22,943 nt of DNA from Zygnema cylindricum (GCA_037447655.1 JBBHKE010003429.1:177204-200146); one strand, 5' to 3'. Counted from the stretch's first letter, positions 8,522 to 19,639 are shown. Made by a program: numbers and translations. Notes: generated from the sequence alone by a model not told the origin.

Positions 8522-9841
8522 CTACAGCGTATTGAGCTGTCTGGTCGAACGTAAATTTGAGACCGTATGTTTGGGTAAGGTGGCTTTGAATAAATTTCTT
8601 TGACTGGAAAGGAAACTATCCAACAAACATTGGACAGCTTCAGCATGTGATATCAGATCGGGTAACGCTTCCCGCAAGGTCTCCATGCGGGCTCGTAAAG
8701 CGGGGGCAGTTTCGCCCGGTTTACGCTCAAAATTCATTAATTCCTTAACTTGGTCAGGATTTTGCATGCGATACTCCTCTTGTAACAAATTAAACATTAT
8801 GGTGAGAGGGTCTCCTAACGGAATTGTCATCCCGGGTCGTGCCGGGACAGCGGCTCGAGCTGCGATGGCATATTGGTGGGGAACCTCCGCCACCGCTGGG
8901 TAAAGAACATTTCCAAGCGCATCTAAGACCTCGGGAATAGCAGCTTGATAAGGAATTTCTGCTTGACCTATTACCTCGGGCGTACCAGCAAACTGTGGAG
9001 AATATTCAGTCATCGCAAGTATGCCATCATACTTGCGGGAATATAAGGTAAGGGCGGACCCGCGAAGGTAACGCCCGAGAAAGGAGAAAGCGACACGCAT
9101 GTCAAATCTATCTTGATAACGGAAAGCTAGATCTCGCATTTCAGTGTCGAATAGCATTCGAAAATGAGATAAACTTATAGTATCCTTCATTCCGGAAAAG
9201 CAGAATTGAAGTTTACCAGGAGTGCCCTCCGATGTGGAGGCCATCAAAAGAGACGAGTTAGTCGAATTCAAAGCCTGAATCGGTGTTAACGGAGACCAAA
9301 AAGAAAGAAAATCTGAATCGGGTTCCCTTTCCTTATCCACCTTTTCCACAAATACCGTGGAAAGAATGGATGACAAAGATGAGACAGTTGTTAAATCTGA
9401 ACGAGTAGAAGACGCTCTAGATTCGATTAAAGGATTTAACGTCAAAAGAACCGAATTTGATAAATTCGATTGATCGAAATTTGATGAACGGAAAGTTCCA
9501 CCACTACGTGTAGATCCGTATGAGTGGTCAAGATTATCCCAATCAGTGGGTATAAAAATGACTGAGATAACAAACAAATCCGTTAATGGATACGCCCTAT
9601 ACAAGGTGCGACAAATGCTAAACCATACCACATACGTAGGCAACAATCTCAAACAGTCTCTAACAAGGCCACGATGGCCAGATCTAGTCAAGAGGCCGCT
9701 TTTACCGAAACCTCTACCTTGCAAACGAGTGGGCAAGGCCAAAGGGCCAGATTTATAAAGGCAGAAACTTGCTAAACAAGCACCCAGAGGTGCAGATCTA
9801 AAGCTCCACAGGCAGAAAATAGTTCTATCCAAGGCCACCAA
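8522..9841 (-). pseudogene. Gypsy Gag (capsid region)
   Basis: Gag forms the virus-like particle. The frame is open from 9841, but the only early in-frame ATG is at 9244-9242, so the upstream part may be leader. The segment reading DMRVAFSFLGRYLRGSALTL has the pattern of the retrotransposon Gag capsid domain (hydrophobic, A-x4-L-x-G-x-A). Downstream come PDQVKELMNFERKPGETA and SHAEAVQCLLDSFLSSQRN, typical of the capsid C-terminal half. The frame diverges from the conserved one near 8600, where the continuing sequence (TYGLKFTFDQTAQYAVE) is found in the zinc-knuckle frame. Its neighbours, zinc knuckles and protease on the same strand, fix its identity. Confidence 0.72.
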
Positions 9842-9917
9842 CGGCCAGATCTAACAATAAAATTCCAAGCCAAACAGACAACAAGAAAAACACAAGGCCA
9901 CTCATGGCCAGATGGCA
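9664..9917 (-). repeat. Four spaced copies of a GGCC...GGCCAGATCTA motif in the gypsy leader
   Basis: An AAGGCCAC...GGCCAGAT block recurs near 9665, 9735, 9831 and 9894, spaced about 69, 96 and 63 bases apart. The copies are short and imperfect, and each is a near-palindrome around GGCC. They lie upstream of the first Gag ATG, where packaging, dimerisation or promoter elements of LTR elements usually sit. The function is unknown. Confidence 0.6.
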
Positions 9918-9992
9918 AGCATGGAAAGCGTAGATGGCAAGCATGGAAAGCGTGGACAGTGCAAATGCTCAATACAATTGCTCAATACAATT
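9911..9992. repeat. Two short tandem duplications (22 and 13 bp)
   Basis: A 22-bp unit at 9911-9932 is repeated at 9933-9954 with one change at its end. A 13-bp unit starting at 9966 is repeated from 9979. Both are outside coding sequence. Confidence 0.85.
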
Positions 9993-11330
<1,338 letters not shown>

Positions 11331-11371
11331 GAGAATTCCTGTGCTCTTGAAATTGTGAGCACAGAATTCTC
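11331..11371. repeat. Hairpin, 15-bp stem
   Basis: GAGAATTCCTGTGCTC at 11331-11346 pairs with GAGCACAGAATTCTC at 11357-11371, with one bulged base and a 10-base loop. There is no U tract, so it is not a bacterial-type terminator. Confidence 0.75.
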
Positions 11372-12049
11372 CTAAAATTTGCTAAGTATGAAGTCTACAG
11401 CTGAGCGCCTAACCTACTGCAAATACATGCGTTCTATGTAGTTGCCTGCGCCTAGTTTGGATTCTGGCCAATAAGCGACCAGAATCGTCTTCCTTACGTT
11501 ACAAAATCTACAGCCTACGGATAAAAACCCTTCCTATGCTTCATGTAAATGCGTGAGACCTCCAAGGGTCCACGACTTAAACTGGACCAACCGCGTTGCC
11601 GTGCGCAGTTGGAATCGCAATCGTTCGTTCGTCTGCATCATCTGCGGTCGTAGATGCGCGTTCGAATTCGCACTGGTTCTGACATATTTCCAGGTTGGCG
11701 CTTCAGTTCGCCAACCGTACATACGAAATTTAGACTTGTTCACGTAAATTCGGGCGCCTAACGAATAGAAGTACGGACTTCAAAATGTTCGCGGGTTTCA
11801 CGTCGCCTGACGACTTCGCGTACAGAATCCAATCTGTCCGCAGGTTTCACGGCGTCAACAAAAAATATGTACGGTTCTGTCGCCACCGAAACATACCAGA
11901 ATACAAATTAGTGTGGCGTTAGTTTATACGAACCGTTTACATGAGGATCAAATATATAAAAAATGCAGTTAGGATGTGATTAAATATAATTAAAATGCGG
12001 CGACGCGATGCGGCATGACAATGTGCTTCCCCTTGGGCTTGGAGAACTT
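11372..12049. other. Non-coding stretch, more GC-rich, with small hairpins
   Basis: Short hairpins occur here, for example GGTTGGCG paired with CGCCAACC at about 11693-11716, and an imperfect one around 11459-11485. A direct repeat of a CGCGGGTTTCACG-like segment occurs near 11790 and 11840. The small frames on both strands look like nothing known. Confidence 0.5.
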
Positions 12050-12318
12050 GTTGAAGATATTTAGTTTTGTTGGGGTTTGATTAAGTCATTTAGGTTCGGG
12101 CACTGTACCAGGTCTTGTCTTTAGTGGTTGTTGCTTTTGTGGGTGTCTTTGTTGTACCTAGCATTTTTCTGCGTGTTCGTTGCTTTTGCCTTGCTTATCC
12201 TTTTTGCTTGCTTCCTCCCATATGTAGTTTTTCTTTTAGCACTGTTGCCCCTTTTTGTTCCCGTGGACTTTAAATGGTTTGCCTTCGCGCTTTTTAATAA
12301 AGCCAGGCTTTTAATTTT
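12050..12318 (+). mobile_element. Non-LTR retrotransposon 3' tail, + strand, ending in AATAAA
   Basis: Matches, in the same sense, the reverse complement of 19431-19560. Shared blocks are CCTTGCTTATCCTTTTTG, a TGTAGTTTTTC block, a CCTTTTTGTTCCCGTGGACT-like block, and a final ATGGTTTGCC...GCTTTTTAATAAAG end. AATAAA is a poly(A) signal. The end near 12305-12318 looks like the 3' terminus of the element family whose copies A-C carry the ORF. The 5' limit is approximate. Confidence 0.6.
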
Positions 12319-13074
12319 ATAGTCAATAGTATTTCATGATGGTTTCAGTTAGAAATTAACCACTTTAAAAGTTTCTAGGATATCTAAAGGACAAGTAAAA
12401 CAAAGACATACAAAGAAGCAACAAACACCTAAAGAAAGACCCGAGAGAGTGCGAAAAATAAAGTACCCAACCAAACCCCAAAGAAGTAAAAATCTACGAA
12501 AAGCAAAAGGTATTAACACATTTCTTTGAATTCAACATTTGAATAAAAAATCAAATACAAGAGTGTGTGGGACATCTCTTCAAACCTTAAAATATCAAAG
12601 AAAATCCAAAATATCCAAAAAGCAAAAGCTACTTCCAATATATGTTTCACACAAAAGAGAAATCGACATTTTCATGTTTTTTTTTTCAACTCTCAAACTT
12701 GGCTATTGCCTTCCCGAAATCAACTCCAATTCCATAAGATATTTTAGCAACTCCCTCTGAGCATTTTTTCTTCTTGATATGGTTAGGACCCACCCACAAA
12801 TAAAAAAAATTAAGAAGCTTTTTTTGTTAAATATCTATAGCTATACAAATATAAAGCTTTTTATTCGAAATAATTAATAGAATCGTAACAAAATTTGTGC
12901 ATATTATTTACTTCAGCTTTTATTAATGCATTTGAGGCAGATATTTATGACATGCTTAACATCGAAATACATGTCCTCGAAATCAGTTCTTAGGGCTTTT
13001 TAGAGTGTTTTAGGGTTTTTTAGGATTTCGAAATGTATCTACATGTTTCATATTGGGTCGTTTACAAATGTGAA
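12319..13074. other. AT-rich stretch without a recognisable gene
   Basis: AT-rich, with several A and T runs. Small frames near 12539-12760 are low complexity. Nothing else is recognised. Confidence 0.6.
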
Positions 13075-13302
13075 CAAGCAAGATAAATTAAAAAGCACGA
13101 TGGCAAACCATCTGAATACAGGGGGTAAAAAAGGGGTGGCATGGCCAAAACTGAAAAACTACAATAAAAAACAAAGAGAGCGTCGGGAACACAAAAAAAT
13201 AAAAACAACAACAAGGAAAATAAAAGCACCCAAACTCAAAATGAAAAGCACGGCAACTCACAAAACCGAAACTACAACCCCAACCCCAACTCAATTAAAT
13301 AT

Positions 13303-14654
13303 CTACAAAAAGCAACCCCGTAAGTCCCCCCAGGCCGGGGGAGCACGTTGAGGGAGTTTCGGAACACGGCGACGATCCATAACCACAACAGCCGATCGGA
13401 GGAGAATAGAAGCCTGCACTCGTAGTAAAGCCACAGATAAGCGTTGACGATAAAAAGAAGTAAGGACCAAAGGAGGAGAGCTCCCAGGTCCTTGACGCTT
13501 GAAAGCACGTCGAGCACAAGTACGGAGAAACTCGTCCAGCGCAACACCCAAACAACCAAAGATCTCGACCGCCATCGGAATACAGTCATCCATAGGGTCC
13601 TCGTGAACATAATCACGCTCCTTCCCCTTAGCGGCATCACGAGCTGCCACCCCAACATGTCAAGCCGCCTGATCAACAACTGTAGATGAAGAAGGGTTCG
13701 CCAAAACAATATCACCGAAGATGCGACGGGAACCATTAAGCAAAACAACATCGATCCGACACGAGGGAATAATATGAGAAACCTCTCGACGCACAAAAAA
13801 GCCCCCTTTCGAAGCAATAGTCGCAATGGCGTCGGGAATAGTGTCGTGCGCCTGGATAAAATCTCCCCCATGGGAGCAACGAAGCAAATGGACACCATCA
13901 GGCCCCAAGACACGACCACGTGCACAAACAAGAGAGCCAAGTAAAGGAGGATGGGGGAGGCCAAGGCGAAGCCGGAGGGCGGTGGTGAACTCAGCAGGTG
14001 AGAATCGGAATGTGGACAAAATAGGTGTAGTGAAAAGCCAAGACCAAGAACCTGGTCCACCACAAGAGAGAAGACGGGCACACAAAGAATCAAAGGGAAG
14101 CGCCTTGAGAAGGTCGGATTTAATGGCGGCGACAACCCGACCGGAAATCGATTCCTGGACACGCTCAACGGATTTTGTAACAAGGGTGGAGAGAATCGGC
14201 ACATCCACTAGGGCATGGGGAGGAAGAGAACCTGACGCGTCCAATAGAGACAGCTGAAAGGGGAACATACAATCTGAAACCTGGGGGACAACGGTAGCTA
14301 GAACGGGGGTGTCCCCAGCCAGGAAACGGGAAACACGAGTAGAGACAATAAGACACCAACTTCCTAAATAGGCACCGGGAGCAACACGAGCAGTCGATAA
14401 TAGATCAACTCCCCAGTAGAGACAAGGAGGGATGCATGAATGCGGGCCGATGGCCCAGACTCGCGATCGAACGCCCCACAACCCAACAGAGTGTGGAGGA
14501 CGTCCATGAGGCGATCGTCAAAAGCCGAGAGAGAGGAGACAAACGTCGAGGTAGGAAGGGAAGTACGAGTAAGGTAAGAAGGGCATTGGGGAAAAAACCT
14601 GGTTAACATAGCAAAAGCCACTTGGGGATCAAGAAGGTGAGGAAGGTCGTCCAC
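13303..14654 (-). pseudogene. Copy B C-terminal region with CCHC-like and endonuclease-like motifs
   Basis: The region downstream of RT. Conserved blocks are AEFTTALRLRLGLPHPPLLG, then a degenerate zinc motif (VCARGRVLGPDGVHLLRC, where copy A has C-x-C and this copy has one Cys replaced by Arg). HDTIPDAIATIASKGGF, RREVSHIIPSCRIDVVLL and IFGDIVLANP follow. The E...RIDVVL arrangement suggests a PD-(D/E)xK-type nuclease like the restriction-like endonuclease of R2 elements, which nicks target DNA. The frame shifts near 13660, and the end (VEIFGCLGVALDEFLRTC to RRRVPKL) is read at 13650-13303. The assignment as nuclease is inferred from motif spacing only. Confidence 0.6.
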
Positions 14655-14819
14655 TTAGGCATGTAAAGCATCATGAAGAAATTGGGTCACGAAAGTATCC
14701 GAACCAAGGGGGCAACTAAGCACACGAATGCCATCGAAAGGAGAAGGGGTTTGAAAACTAGGAGGGGGATTAAAGGAAAGTGGAATATCCTGAGGAGACC
14801 AAATAACACACTTCGAGGG

Positions 14820-15933
14820 CTAGACTGAAAGGTTGAGTTCGGCTAAACATTCCTTGAAAAAGTCATATGCCAACACGACTTGTTCTCTAGGCCTAATAAT
14901 GTGCGTATCATCTGCAACCGAAGGGAAAAGGCAAGAAGAGAATGAAGCTGCAGAAGCACGAAGGGCCCGTTAATAGGCGAGGGCGAACAAAAGTCTGTTG
15001 ACAGGGTCGCCTTGGCGATTGCCAATCGCAAAGGAGAGAGGAATGAGATCTCCATCGGCCGAGTACGAAAGGTCGCTTGTTAAGAATAAAAACCCCTCAC
15101 AAAGGGGAATAATTCGACAATCAAAGATGGAGCCGCCATAAGCTCTGCAAAAATCACTTTCCGTTCCACTGTATTAAAGGCATTGGAAACGTCGACCTGA
15201 AGGACCAACCAATCCGGATGTACATCCAACAAAGCCCGAATCCCGTGGACTACGGCCTCACAACCTCCTCTCTTGGCCACTCCAAACAAATGAGGAGAGA
15301 AATAATCATTGAAAGCTGGTTGGAGCTGGAGACATATCGCGCGAGCCACTTATCTATATAAAACCCTTCCCACGGCAATAGGGCGGATCCCACCATTAGG
15401 TTTGGCGATTGCCACAACGAGGGACGCCGTGAGAAGATCACAAATCCGAGGGGGAACATCCCCACTAGAAATAAGAGAACATACTCGAAAAAACACGGGG
15501 GCAAAACATCGCGAAACAACTCATACCCTGTGCCCGAGGGCCCCCCCGCTAAAAGGTGAGGAGAAGAGCCAAAATCCTTTATGAAAACCTCCCGATCTAA
15601 AGTAAAACTCTCAGAAGGCTCAAAGGCGTGGATGGAAGGGGGTAAAGGAGAAGGTGCAGAGGGGTGGAGAGCTCGAAAGACCTGAATAGTGGAAGAAGAT
15701 CTAGGGGCAGGGGTGAATGGTTGTAGGGCCCAAACAGCTCGAGAAATCTCACCAACAAGGCTTACGTGAATTGCTCGACAATAAGAGGTCGGAACATTTG
15801 ATGGCCTAGGTGGGCGACGTGGCATGAAAGAGGTGCTCGATACCCGATCCTCATGCTCGGCGTGGAGGCCCTTCCAGTCACCACGAAGGAATTGGCGACA
15901 ACACGCCATAGCTTCTCTAGCCCCACTGCTCAC
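14820..15933 (-). pseudogene. Copy B reverse transcriptase domain
   Basis: The N-terminal extension at 15933-15450 includes GDWKGLHAE and GEISRAVWAL, blocks common in non-LTR ORFs. RT motifs follow: VVAIAKPNGGIRPIAVG near 15420-15365, HLFGVAKRGGCEAVVHG, then LVLQVDVSNAFNTVERKV with the catalytic Asp of motif A near 15170-15210. After a frame change come LSFAIGNRQGDPVNRLLFAL (motif B) and SVADDTHIIRPRE (motif C, catalytic ADD) near 14890-14925. The frame then continues to a stop near 14820. A nonsense codon lies between motifs B and C, and at least one frame change between motifs A and B. Confidence 0.8.
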
Positions 15934-16127
15934 TCAATGACCTGGAAGGACTAGGACCCAGAGAGAGAACATAAGAAGAAGGCGCCAAGGAGCAATAACT
16001 GTCGCGTTTGAAGAAATGTGGGACAAGGGAAGGTGGAGGACATCTTGTACTATTGTCCTCACGGCCATAGGAATACGGGTGTACAATAGCGGGCGGTGGG
16101 CTCCCAAATCATAAGCCCCCAAAACAT

Positions 16128-16445
16128 CTAACTCACGGACGAAATTTCAGTTCTCATCTGTGGGGTCGGACGAAATTCCTGCGGACGAAATTCTTGTTCT
16201 TTCTTGTTCTCATCAGTGGGGTCGGACGACAGTGTGGTTGATGACGATTGAGGAGAGGTGATAGACGAAGGACCACCTAGGGCTATACAATATCGACAAC
16301 TCCGTGTATGAAGGGAAATACCGGCCCCAGCGGCAAAATGGTTGTGACACCCAGAACATTCCAAACACCAAGAGGTTGGTTTGCGAGGTTTGGGTGGAGG
16401 TGGGGGAGGGAGAAGGGAATAAGAAGGGCTTCCGGACATGGTCAA
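16128..16445 (-). pseudogene. Copy B N-terminal zinc-finger segment
   Basis: After a short Pro-rich stretch comes CLECSGCHNHFAAGAGISLH followed by TRSCRYC. The pattern C-x2-C, then a hydrophobic core with G-x-S/I-L-H, then H-x3-C, is like the N-terminal C2H2/CCHH-type finger that R2-like elements use to bind target DNA. The frame stops at 16128 and the next coding segment begins in another frame. The ATG region at about 16440 is a plausible ORF start. A 56-bp imperfect direct repeat at 16151-16231 overlaps its downstream end. Confidence 0.5.
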
Positions 16446-16519
16446 TAAGTCAAAGAAGCGATGGGAATTGGGAGGGTGAGAAGAAAAGAAAACGTGGGAG
16501 AGGAAAAGGAACCATGTGG

Positions 16520-16562
16520 GATGGATGGAATGGAATGAAATGGAAATGGAATGGAATGGATC
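16520..16562. repeat. TGGAA-type microsatellite
   Basis: Short array of GGAATGGAATG-like units. Confidence 0.8.
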
Positions 16563-16711
16563 AGGGGAAAGGTGATGCTCTGGAACTTGCTATATGGGGG
16601 GATGGGGAGTCTGGCGATGCGTGGGGGGGGGGGAGGCTAGTAATGACATAGAGGGATCGCACCTATGGTTTCGCCAATGTGCGTGCGGTTGGCAGCGGCC
16701 GCAGGCCAGCT

Positions 16712-16908
16712 CCGTAGGTTCATGGTAACGAGTAGGTGCTGTTGCATAATGGAGGAAAAGACGACAGAGTGTAGATCTGTAGGTTCATGGTAACGAGGAG
16801 TAGGTGCTCTCGCATAGTGGAGGAGGAAAAGTCGACAGTGTAAATCCGTAGGTTCATGGTAACGAGTAGGTGTTGTCGCGTAGTGGAGGAGGAAAAGACG
16901 ATAGAGTG
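16712..16908. repeat. Tandem repeat, three copies of about 65 bp
   Basis: Copies begin with GTAGGTTCATGGTAACGAG at 16714, 16779 and 16848. They share a GGAGGAAAAG...GACAG block and differ by small indels. It is non-coding by appearance, and the repeats abut one another, so this is not a CRISPR array. Confidence 0.9.
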
Positions 16909-17013
16909 TCCTTATGAATAACAATGTCTACAAACCAAACTCCCAAAATATTGATTACACTAGGTTTGTTTGTGTGCGTTTCGGGTAAATATTATAAAGA
17001 GACAAAAAAGATG

Positions 17014-17046
17014 GTGTACAGCTAGGAGCAGTGTACAGCTAGGAAC
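17014..17046. repeat. 17-bp tandem duplication
   Basis: GTGTACAGCTAGGA occurs at 17014 and again at 17031. Confidence 0.85.
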
Positions 17047-17099
17047 AGTACACCACCAGAAGACAAAAAACCTTAGAAAACAAGAGACTTGTTTATTGT

Positions 17100-17775
17100 G
17101 AGAAACGGTAAGGTAAACAAAGGCAGTGGGAGGCAAACTGAGGCAAACGGAGCCAAATGGAAGCAAATGGAGACAAATAGAGGCAAAGTGAGGAGAACGA
17201 AGGCAAACAGAATCAAACGGAGGCAAACAGAAGCAAAGGGGATGCAAACATAGGCAAATGGAGGCAAACGAAGGCAGAAAAGGGCAAATGGGGCCAAACG
17301 TAAACAATTGGAGGCAAACGGAGGCAATGAGAGAAACAAAAGTTAGCGGAAACAAACGGGGGCAATGGGAGGCAAATGGAGGCAAATGGAGCCAAAAGGA
17401 AGCAAACTATGGCAAATAGAGGTAAACGAATGGAAAAAGGGGCAAACGGAGGAAAACAAAGGCGATGGGTGCAAAACGGATGGAAATGGAGACAAACGAA
17501 GGCAAATGGAGGCAAAGGGAAGCAAAAAGAGGAGGCAAAAGGAAGCAAAAAGTGGAGGCAAACGGAGGCAAATGGAAAATGGAGGCAAACAAAGGTAAAC
17601 CGAGGCGAATGAAGGCAAAGAGAGGCAAACGGAGGGAAACGGAGACAAACTGAGGAAAACGGAGGTTAACAGAGGCAACAGAGGCAAACGAAGACAAATG
17701 GAAGCAAACGGAGGCAAACGGAGGCAAACAAAGGTAAACCAAGGCAAACGGAGGCAAGCGGAGGCAATTGGGGAG
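17100..17775. repeat. Degenerate 10-bp minisatellite (GGAGGCAAAC type)
   Basis: About 675 bases of imperfect head-to-tail GGAGGCAAAC/GGAGGCAAAT units, purine-rich on the + strand. Long minus-strand frames reading LPPFASVCLRL repeats are by-products of the period and the lack of stops, not genes. Confidence 0.93.
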
Positions 17776-17933
17776 GCAACTAGATGACAAAAAAATGAGA
17801 ATCATAAAATAATCAAAAAAGACCAAATAAATAAATATATACATCCATGGTAAAACACACAAACATCCAAACGATCTCCATAACCGATTTGCAAACTTTC
17901 AAAAAAGGAAATTCCAATTATTCTGTAAGAAAA

Positions 17934-17943
17934 NNNNNNNNNN
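17934..17943. other. Assembly gap (10 N)
   Basis: Ten undetermined bases, an assembly gap of nominal size. The left arm of the mirror repeat begins at the next base. Confidence 0.99.
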
Positions 17944-18675
17944 TCTTCTCGTGGCTTTTTCGACGCGTATAAGCACGAACACAAGCGACGAAAAGCCTTA
18001 TGTTTGTTTCGTCGGCGACATTGATAAGTATTTTAAACAGAATGTTAAAAACCGGTGATCATAACTATTACAGTGGTGTTTATAAACCATTAAAACCGAA
18101 GAACATGTTAGTGACTGTGTAGAGATTTTTGGCAATAAATGTGGACATGAGTATGGGTTTTATCTTAATTATATTCTCTGCACTGATTATCAAAAAAATG
18201 TGATGTGGCGCTTAGCATTAATCTCATTACTTTTTAATGTCATGTTTTTGTTTTTTTTTTTTAATCTCATTAATTGCAATTAAATACACTATCTCGACAA
18301 AGTTGATACTTCAAATGAGATTAAATAAATTCATGAGATTAAACCGTGCGATTATAGGAGATTTTTTTGTTTTTGTACTGTAATTTTTCATTACTCTAAT
18401 TACGATTCGCGGTGTAGTGTAAAAAAACTATTAGTCACGTCTCTTATATTAATACTATTTTGGGTATGAGTACAGGTGTAAATAACGGTTTTTAGAGATG
18501 TGTCAGTGATTGTACAAGAAGCCAAAATTACCAAATATTTGTGGTGACATTATCAATACTAGTGGCCAAAAATTGTAAGACAAATTTTATGAATAGTTAC
18601 AGCGGCTGCTTTGTTTGTATTCCGAAAAGCAGCGAACACAAGCACGAATATGCGCAGCTTTTTCGGTGCTCTTCT
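17944..18675. repeat. Mirror repeat: 314-base arms in reversed, non-complemented order
   Basis: Position x in 17944-18257 equals position 36619 minus x in 18675-18362, read as plain text with no complementing. I compared the whole arm line by line. The only mismatch is T18165 against A18454. A 104-base spacer (18258-18361) lies between the arms. The sequence is of mixed composition, so this is not an H-DNA-type homopurine mirror. The left arm starts exactly at the N gap. The 18541-18804 cysteine-containing frame lies largely in the right arm. Confidence 0.95.
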
Positions 18676-19260
18676 TGTGCTACTCCAAAGAGCGCACCTT
18701 CGGCCAAAGTGTTCTGTTGCGGCCCAAAATCATCTACGTCATATGCTCCTAAATTAGAATGTGTATTTACTAAAAGATTCCTAGTAGTGATTTGTCTACT
18801 CTAATAACGGTGGAAGGTTGTCAATCAAGAACAGCGAATCTAGTTTGCAAGGCTTACTAAATCGAAAACCTGCAGATGAAAAACTATTTCCAGATTGACC
18901 CGATACATCTATTAGAGCAAGAATTGTTTCTGGAAATAACTCACAGGAAAACATTACGTTTTCAGATTGCACGCCGTATTTATCGTCATCATCCAATCTT
19001 TTTGTCCTCGCAACATCAAACACAACCAACCAAACAATGAATTTCAATATCAATTTAAACATAAGCATCATAAATACTCAATATCAGCGTCACTACATAT
19101 GCATCTACGGGATGGTAATACATGGGGCCAAAAACTTAAAATTAGTTCGGAGCAAAAAAGATAAATTGAGTGTCAACATATTAATAAGGCATCCTGCAAC
19201 CTCAAATAAAATCCTATCATACGACTCCCTGAATGCTCTATCTCCACCTCTAAAGAAAAA
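18676..19260. other. Non-coding stretch right of the mirror repeat
   Basis: AT-rich single-copy-looking sequence. Short frames on both strands (for example 18796-19071 on minus) show no recognisable domain. Confidence 0.5.
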
Positions 19261-19261
19261 A

Positions 19262-19310
19262 GACTGACTTTATTAAAAGGCGTGATGGTAAACCATCTCA
19301 GTAACATCTA
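19262..19310 (-). mobile_element. Non-LTR 3' tail fragment
   Basis: Read on minus: a GATGGTTTACCATC block followed by CCTTTTAATAAAGTCAGTC. It matches the family 3' end. A small duplication of GTAACATCTAA follows on the + strand. Confidence 0.6.
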
Positions 19311-19424
19311 AAAAGTAACATCTAAGGAGTTACCAGGTCGACGACGCCCTCCTCAAACTGGGAATGATGTAACAAACTAATAGTTTAGTTTACGATAGTG
19401 CTCATAATGAACTGCAGATTGTAA

Positions 19425-19565
19425 CAATAGGCTGACTTTGTTAAAAAGCACAATGGTAAACCATTTGAGTCCATGGGAACAAAAGGAGGTAGCAATGCTA
19501 AAACTGAAAAACTACAGGTGGGGGGAATAAAACAAAAAGGATAAGCAAGGCTAAATCGCAGATTG
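19425..19565 (-). mobile_element. Non-LTR 3' tail fragment
   Basis: The minus strand carries CCTTGCTTATCCTTTTTG, TGTAGTTTTTCAGTTTTAGC, CCTTTTGTTCCCATGGACT, then AAATGGTTTACC and GCTTTTTAACAAAGTCAGCC. It is parallel to the + strand tail at 12190-12310. The poly(A) signal has one change. Confidence 0.7.
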
Positions 19566-19639
19566 TCGGTCGACTTAAGTGTGATGCAAAACTGCCGCAA
19601 GCGTGAATACACTTCTTTAACCATCACCACAAAAATAAA

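Larger units (their letters stand above)
2360..9850 (-). mobile_element. Decayed Ty3/gypsy LTR retrotransposon with captured DNA methyltransferase and PHD finger
   Basis: On the minus strand the order is Gag, CCHC zinc knuckles, aspartic protease, C5 DNA methyltransferase, RT (YIDDL), RNase H, integrase (HHCC, DDE), integrase C-terminal domain with PHD finger, stop codon, polypurine tract. RT-RH-INT order is diagnostic of Ty3/gypsy. The methyltransferase lies between protease and RT and is flanked by pol domains on the same strand, so it reads as part of pol and not as a nested insertion. All frames are broken by nonsense changes, one-base indels and short tandem duplications. I could not define the two LTRs or a primer binding site by eye. 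The ends given are the polypurine tract side and the upstream limit of the Gag frame. Confidence 0.85.
13080..16445 (-). mobile_element. Non-LTR retrotransposon copy B, near full length but broken
   Basis: A single-ORF type element on the minus strand. From 16445 down it shows an N-terminal zinc finger, an RT domain with motifs in order, a CCHC-like motif, an endonuclease-like region and a 3' UTR that ends near 13080 in the family tail (ATGGTTTGCC then GCTTTTTAAT). The downstream coding part is shared with copies A (1320-2175) and C (20125-20960). The architecture resembles early-branching RLE-type non-LTR elements (R2-like), with an N-terminal zinc finger and a C-terminal nuclease instead of an N-terminal APE nuclease. 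Several stops and frame changes inactivate it. Confidence 0.75.

Noticed and set aside
11534-11747. Overlapping opposite-strand frames of about 65 codons
   Set aside because: There are no family features and both strands are open equally. The region is hairpin-rich non-coding sequence.
13826-14257. Long + strand frame opposite the non-LTR endonuclease-like region
   Set aside because: It is the antisense shadow of the conserved minus-strand coding sequence of copy B.
16712-16908. Three-unit repeat considered as a CRISPR array
   Set aside because: The units are about 65 bp and contiguous, with no unique spacers. The window is eukaryotic.
16960-17862. Several long frames encoding LPPFASVCLRL-type repeats and their + strand Lys/Gln-rich counterparts
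   Set aside because: They arise from the 10-bp minisatellite. All frames are open because the strand lacks stop trinucleotides.
17802-17984. Minus-strand frame crossing the N gap
   Set aside because: It runs through undetermined bases and into the mirror arm, so it cannot be trusted.
18258-18361. Short inverted AATCTCATT / AATGAGATT pair in the mirror spacer, considered as a MITE
   Set aside because: The match is only about 10 bases, and similar words recur in the AT-rich arms, so it is likely chance.
17944-18675. Mirror repeat considered as an H-DNA (triplex) forming element
   Set aside because: H-DNA mirrors are homopurine/homopyrimidine. These arms are mixed sequence and could not form a triplex along their length.
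18541-18804. Cysteine-containing + strand frame that looks like a small secreted or zinc protein
   Set aside because: Its first half lies in the right arm of the mirror repeat, it has no recognisable domain, and the underlying sequence is suspect.
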